From Opitutaceae bacterium (GTDB taxonomy: Bacteria; Verrucomicrobiota; Verrucomicrobiia; Opitutales; Opitutaceae): DNA of 5,253 bases. Shown one piece after another: positions 5,109 to 5,253 of this stretch. The stretch covers positions 1-5,253 of the forward strand of contig JAESUN010000384.1 in NCBI GenBank assembly GCA_016763045.1, given 5' to 3'. A model generated the notes under the pieces. It made no database searches. It was given only the letters and a program-made list of their open reading frames with translations, and had not been told where the DNA came from. Each line of letters begins with the position of its first letter. The stretch's first letter is position 1. Made by a program: the position numbers and the translations under genes.

Positions 5109-5253
5109 ATGTCTAACCAAGTGAAAGTTGGTATTGTTGGAGCATCCGGTTATCTCGGCGAGGTGCTGATTCACCTTTTGGCGAATCATCCCCATGTAAC
5201 TCTTGGCATGGTGACTTCTCGTCAATACGTGGGGAAACCAGTTAGCGAAGTGG
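5109..5253 (+). CDS. argC: N-acetyl-gamma-glutamyl-phosphate reductase, N-terminal 48 residues (3' end outside window)
   Basis: ArgC reduces N-acetyl-glutamyl-phosphate to the semialdehyde with NADPH, the third step of arginine biosynthesis. The visible part begins MSNQVKVGIVGASGYLGEVL, the NADP-binding Rossmann start of the family (G8-I-V-G11-A-S-G14-Y-L-G17). It continues with HLLANHPHVTLGMVTSRQ and then VGKPVSEV, which match the family segment normally written as LLxxHPxVxL then TSRxxxGKPVSEV. The catalytic cysteine and histidine lie beyond the window. Aspartate-semialdehyde dehydrogenase shares the fold, but the TSR...GKPVSEV stretch fits ArgC. The ATG at 5109 gives the usual short N-terminus; it is preceded by A/T-rich sequence without a Shine-Dalgarno. 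It lies 102 bases after rpsI, beyond a terminator, so it probably has its own promoter. Other arg genes may follow downstream. Confidence 0.95.
   Translation, partial: MSNQVKVGIVGASGYLGEVLIHLLANHPHVTLGMVTSRQYVGKPVSEV

Noticed and set aside
4724..5225. Leftward reading frames opposite rpsI and argC
   Set aside because: They lie antisense to strongly conserved genes and the terminator, and their products resemble no family.
1..5253. Defence system, mobile element, CRISPR, tRNA or other RNA gene
   Set aside because: No repeat-spacer pattern, transposase, integrase, cloverleaf or attachment site was seen; nearly all sequence is explained by housekeeping genes.

Overview
The window looks like an ordinary chromosomal housekeeping segment from a Gram-negative bacterium. 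It has six complete protein genes, two genes cut by the window edges, and no RNA genes, CRISPR arrays, insertion sequences or phage genes. By eye the base composition is balanced. None of the seven readable start codons has a convincing Shine-Dalgarno sequence; the leaders are A/T-rich or pyrimidine-rich instead. Together with the order rplM-rpsI-argC and an outer-membrane barrel protein, this makes me lean towards Verrucomicrobiota (Opitutae-like) or a relative. That placement is inference from memory and is not proven by the sequence.

Layout, left to right. Positions 3-329 (+) hold the C-terminal part of a MOSC-domain protein. It converges, with a 9-base gap, on a leftward block at 339-3184. 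Read in the direction of transcription, that block is a DUF423 membrane protein (2798-3184), a CCA-adding tRNA nucleotidyltransferase with an HD domain (1368-2783), and transaldolase (339-1292). The first two are 14 bases apart and probably co-transcribed. Transaldolase follows after 75 bases. A divergent intergenic region (3185-3315) carries candidate promoters for both directions, a 10-base palindrome and a 7-base-pair inverted repeat. It leads rightward into a secreted outer-membrane barrel protein of the TorF/Gcw_chp porin type (3316-3999).

A 161-base gap (4000-4160) follows. It contains a 9-base-pair hairpin with a short T tail, which probably ends the porin transcript. It also holds a TTGACA hexamer and a 22-base uninterrupted pyrimidine tract that runs up to one base before the start of rplM. 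rplM (L13) and rpsI (S9) form the classic two-gene ribosomal operon, closed by a strong intrinsic terminator at 5038-5072. argC, of arginine biosynthesis, starts right after it and runs off the right edge. A perfect TATAAT overlaps the T tract of the terminator and may help restart transcription for argC.

The genes do not form one pathway. They serve translation (cca, rplM, rpsI), central carbon metabolism (tal), amino-acid synthesis (argC), the envelope (porin, DUF423) and perhaps molybdenum-cofactor-linked or detoxifying chemistry (MOSC). I found no evidence of a new multi-gene system. The most interesting signals are regulatory: the missing Shine-Dalgarno sequences, the pyrimidine leader of rplM, the mutually exclusive hairpins after the porin gene, and the overlapping divergent promoters.
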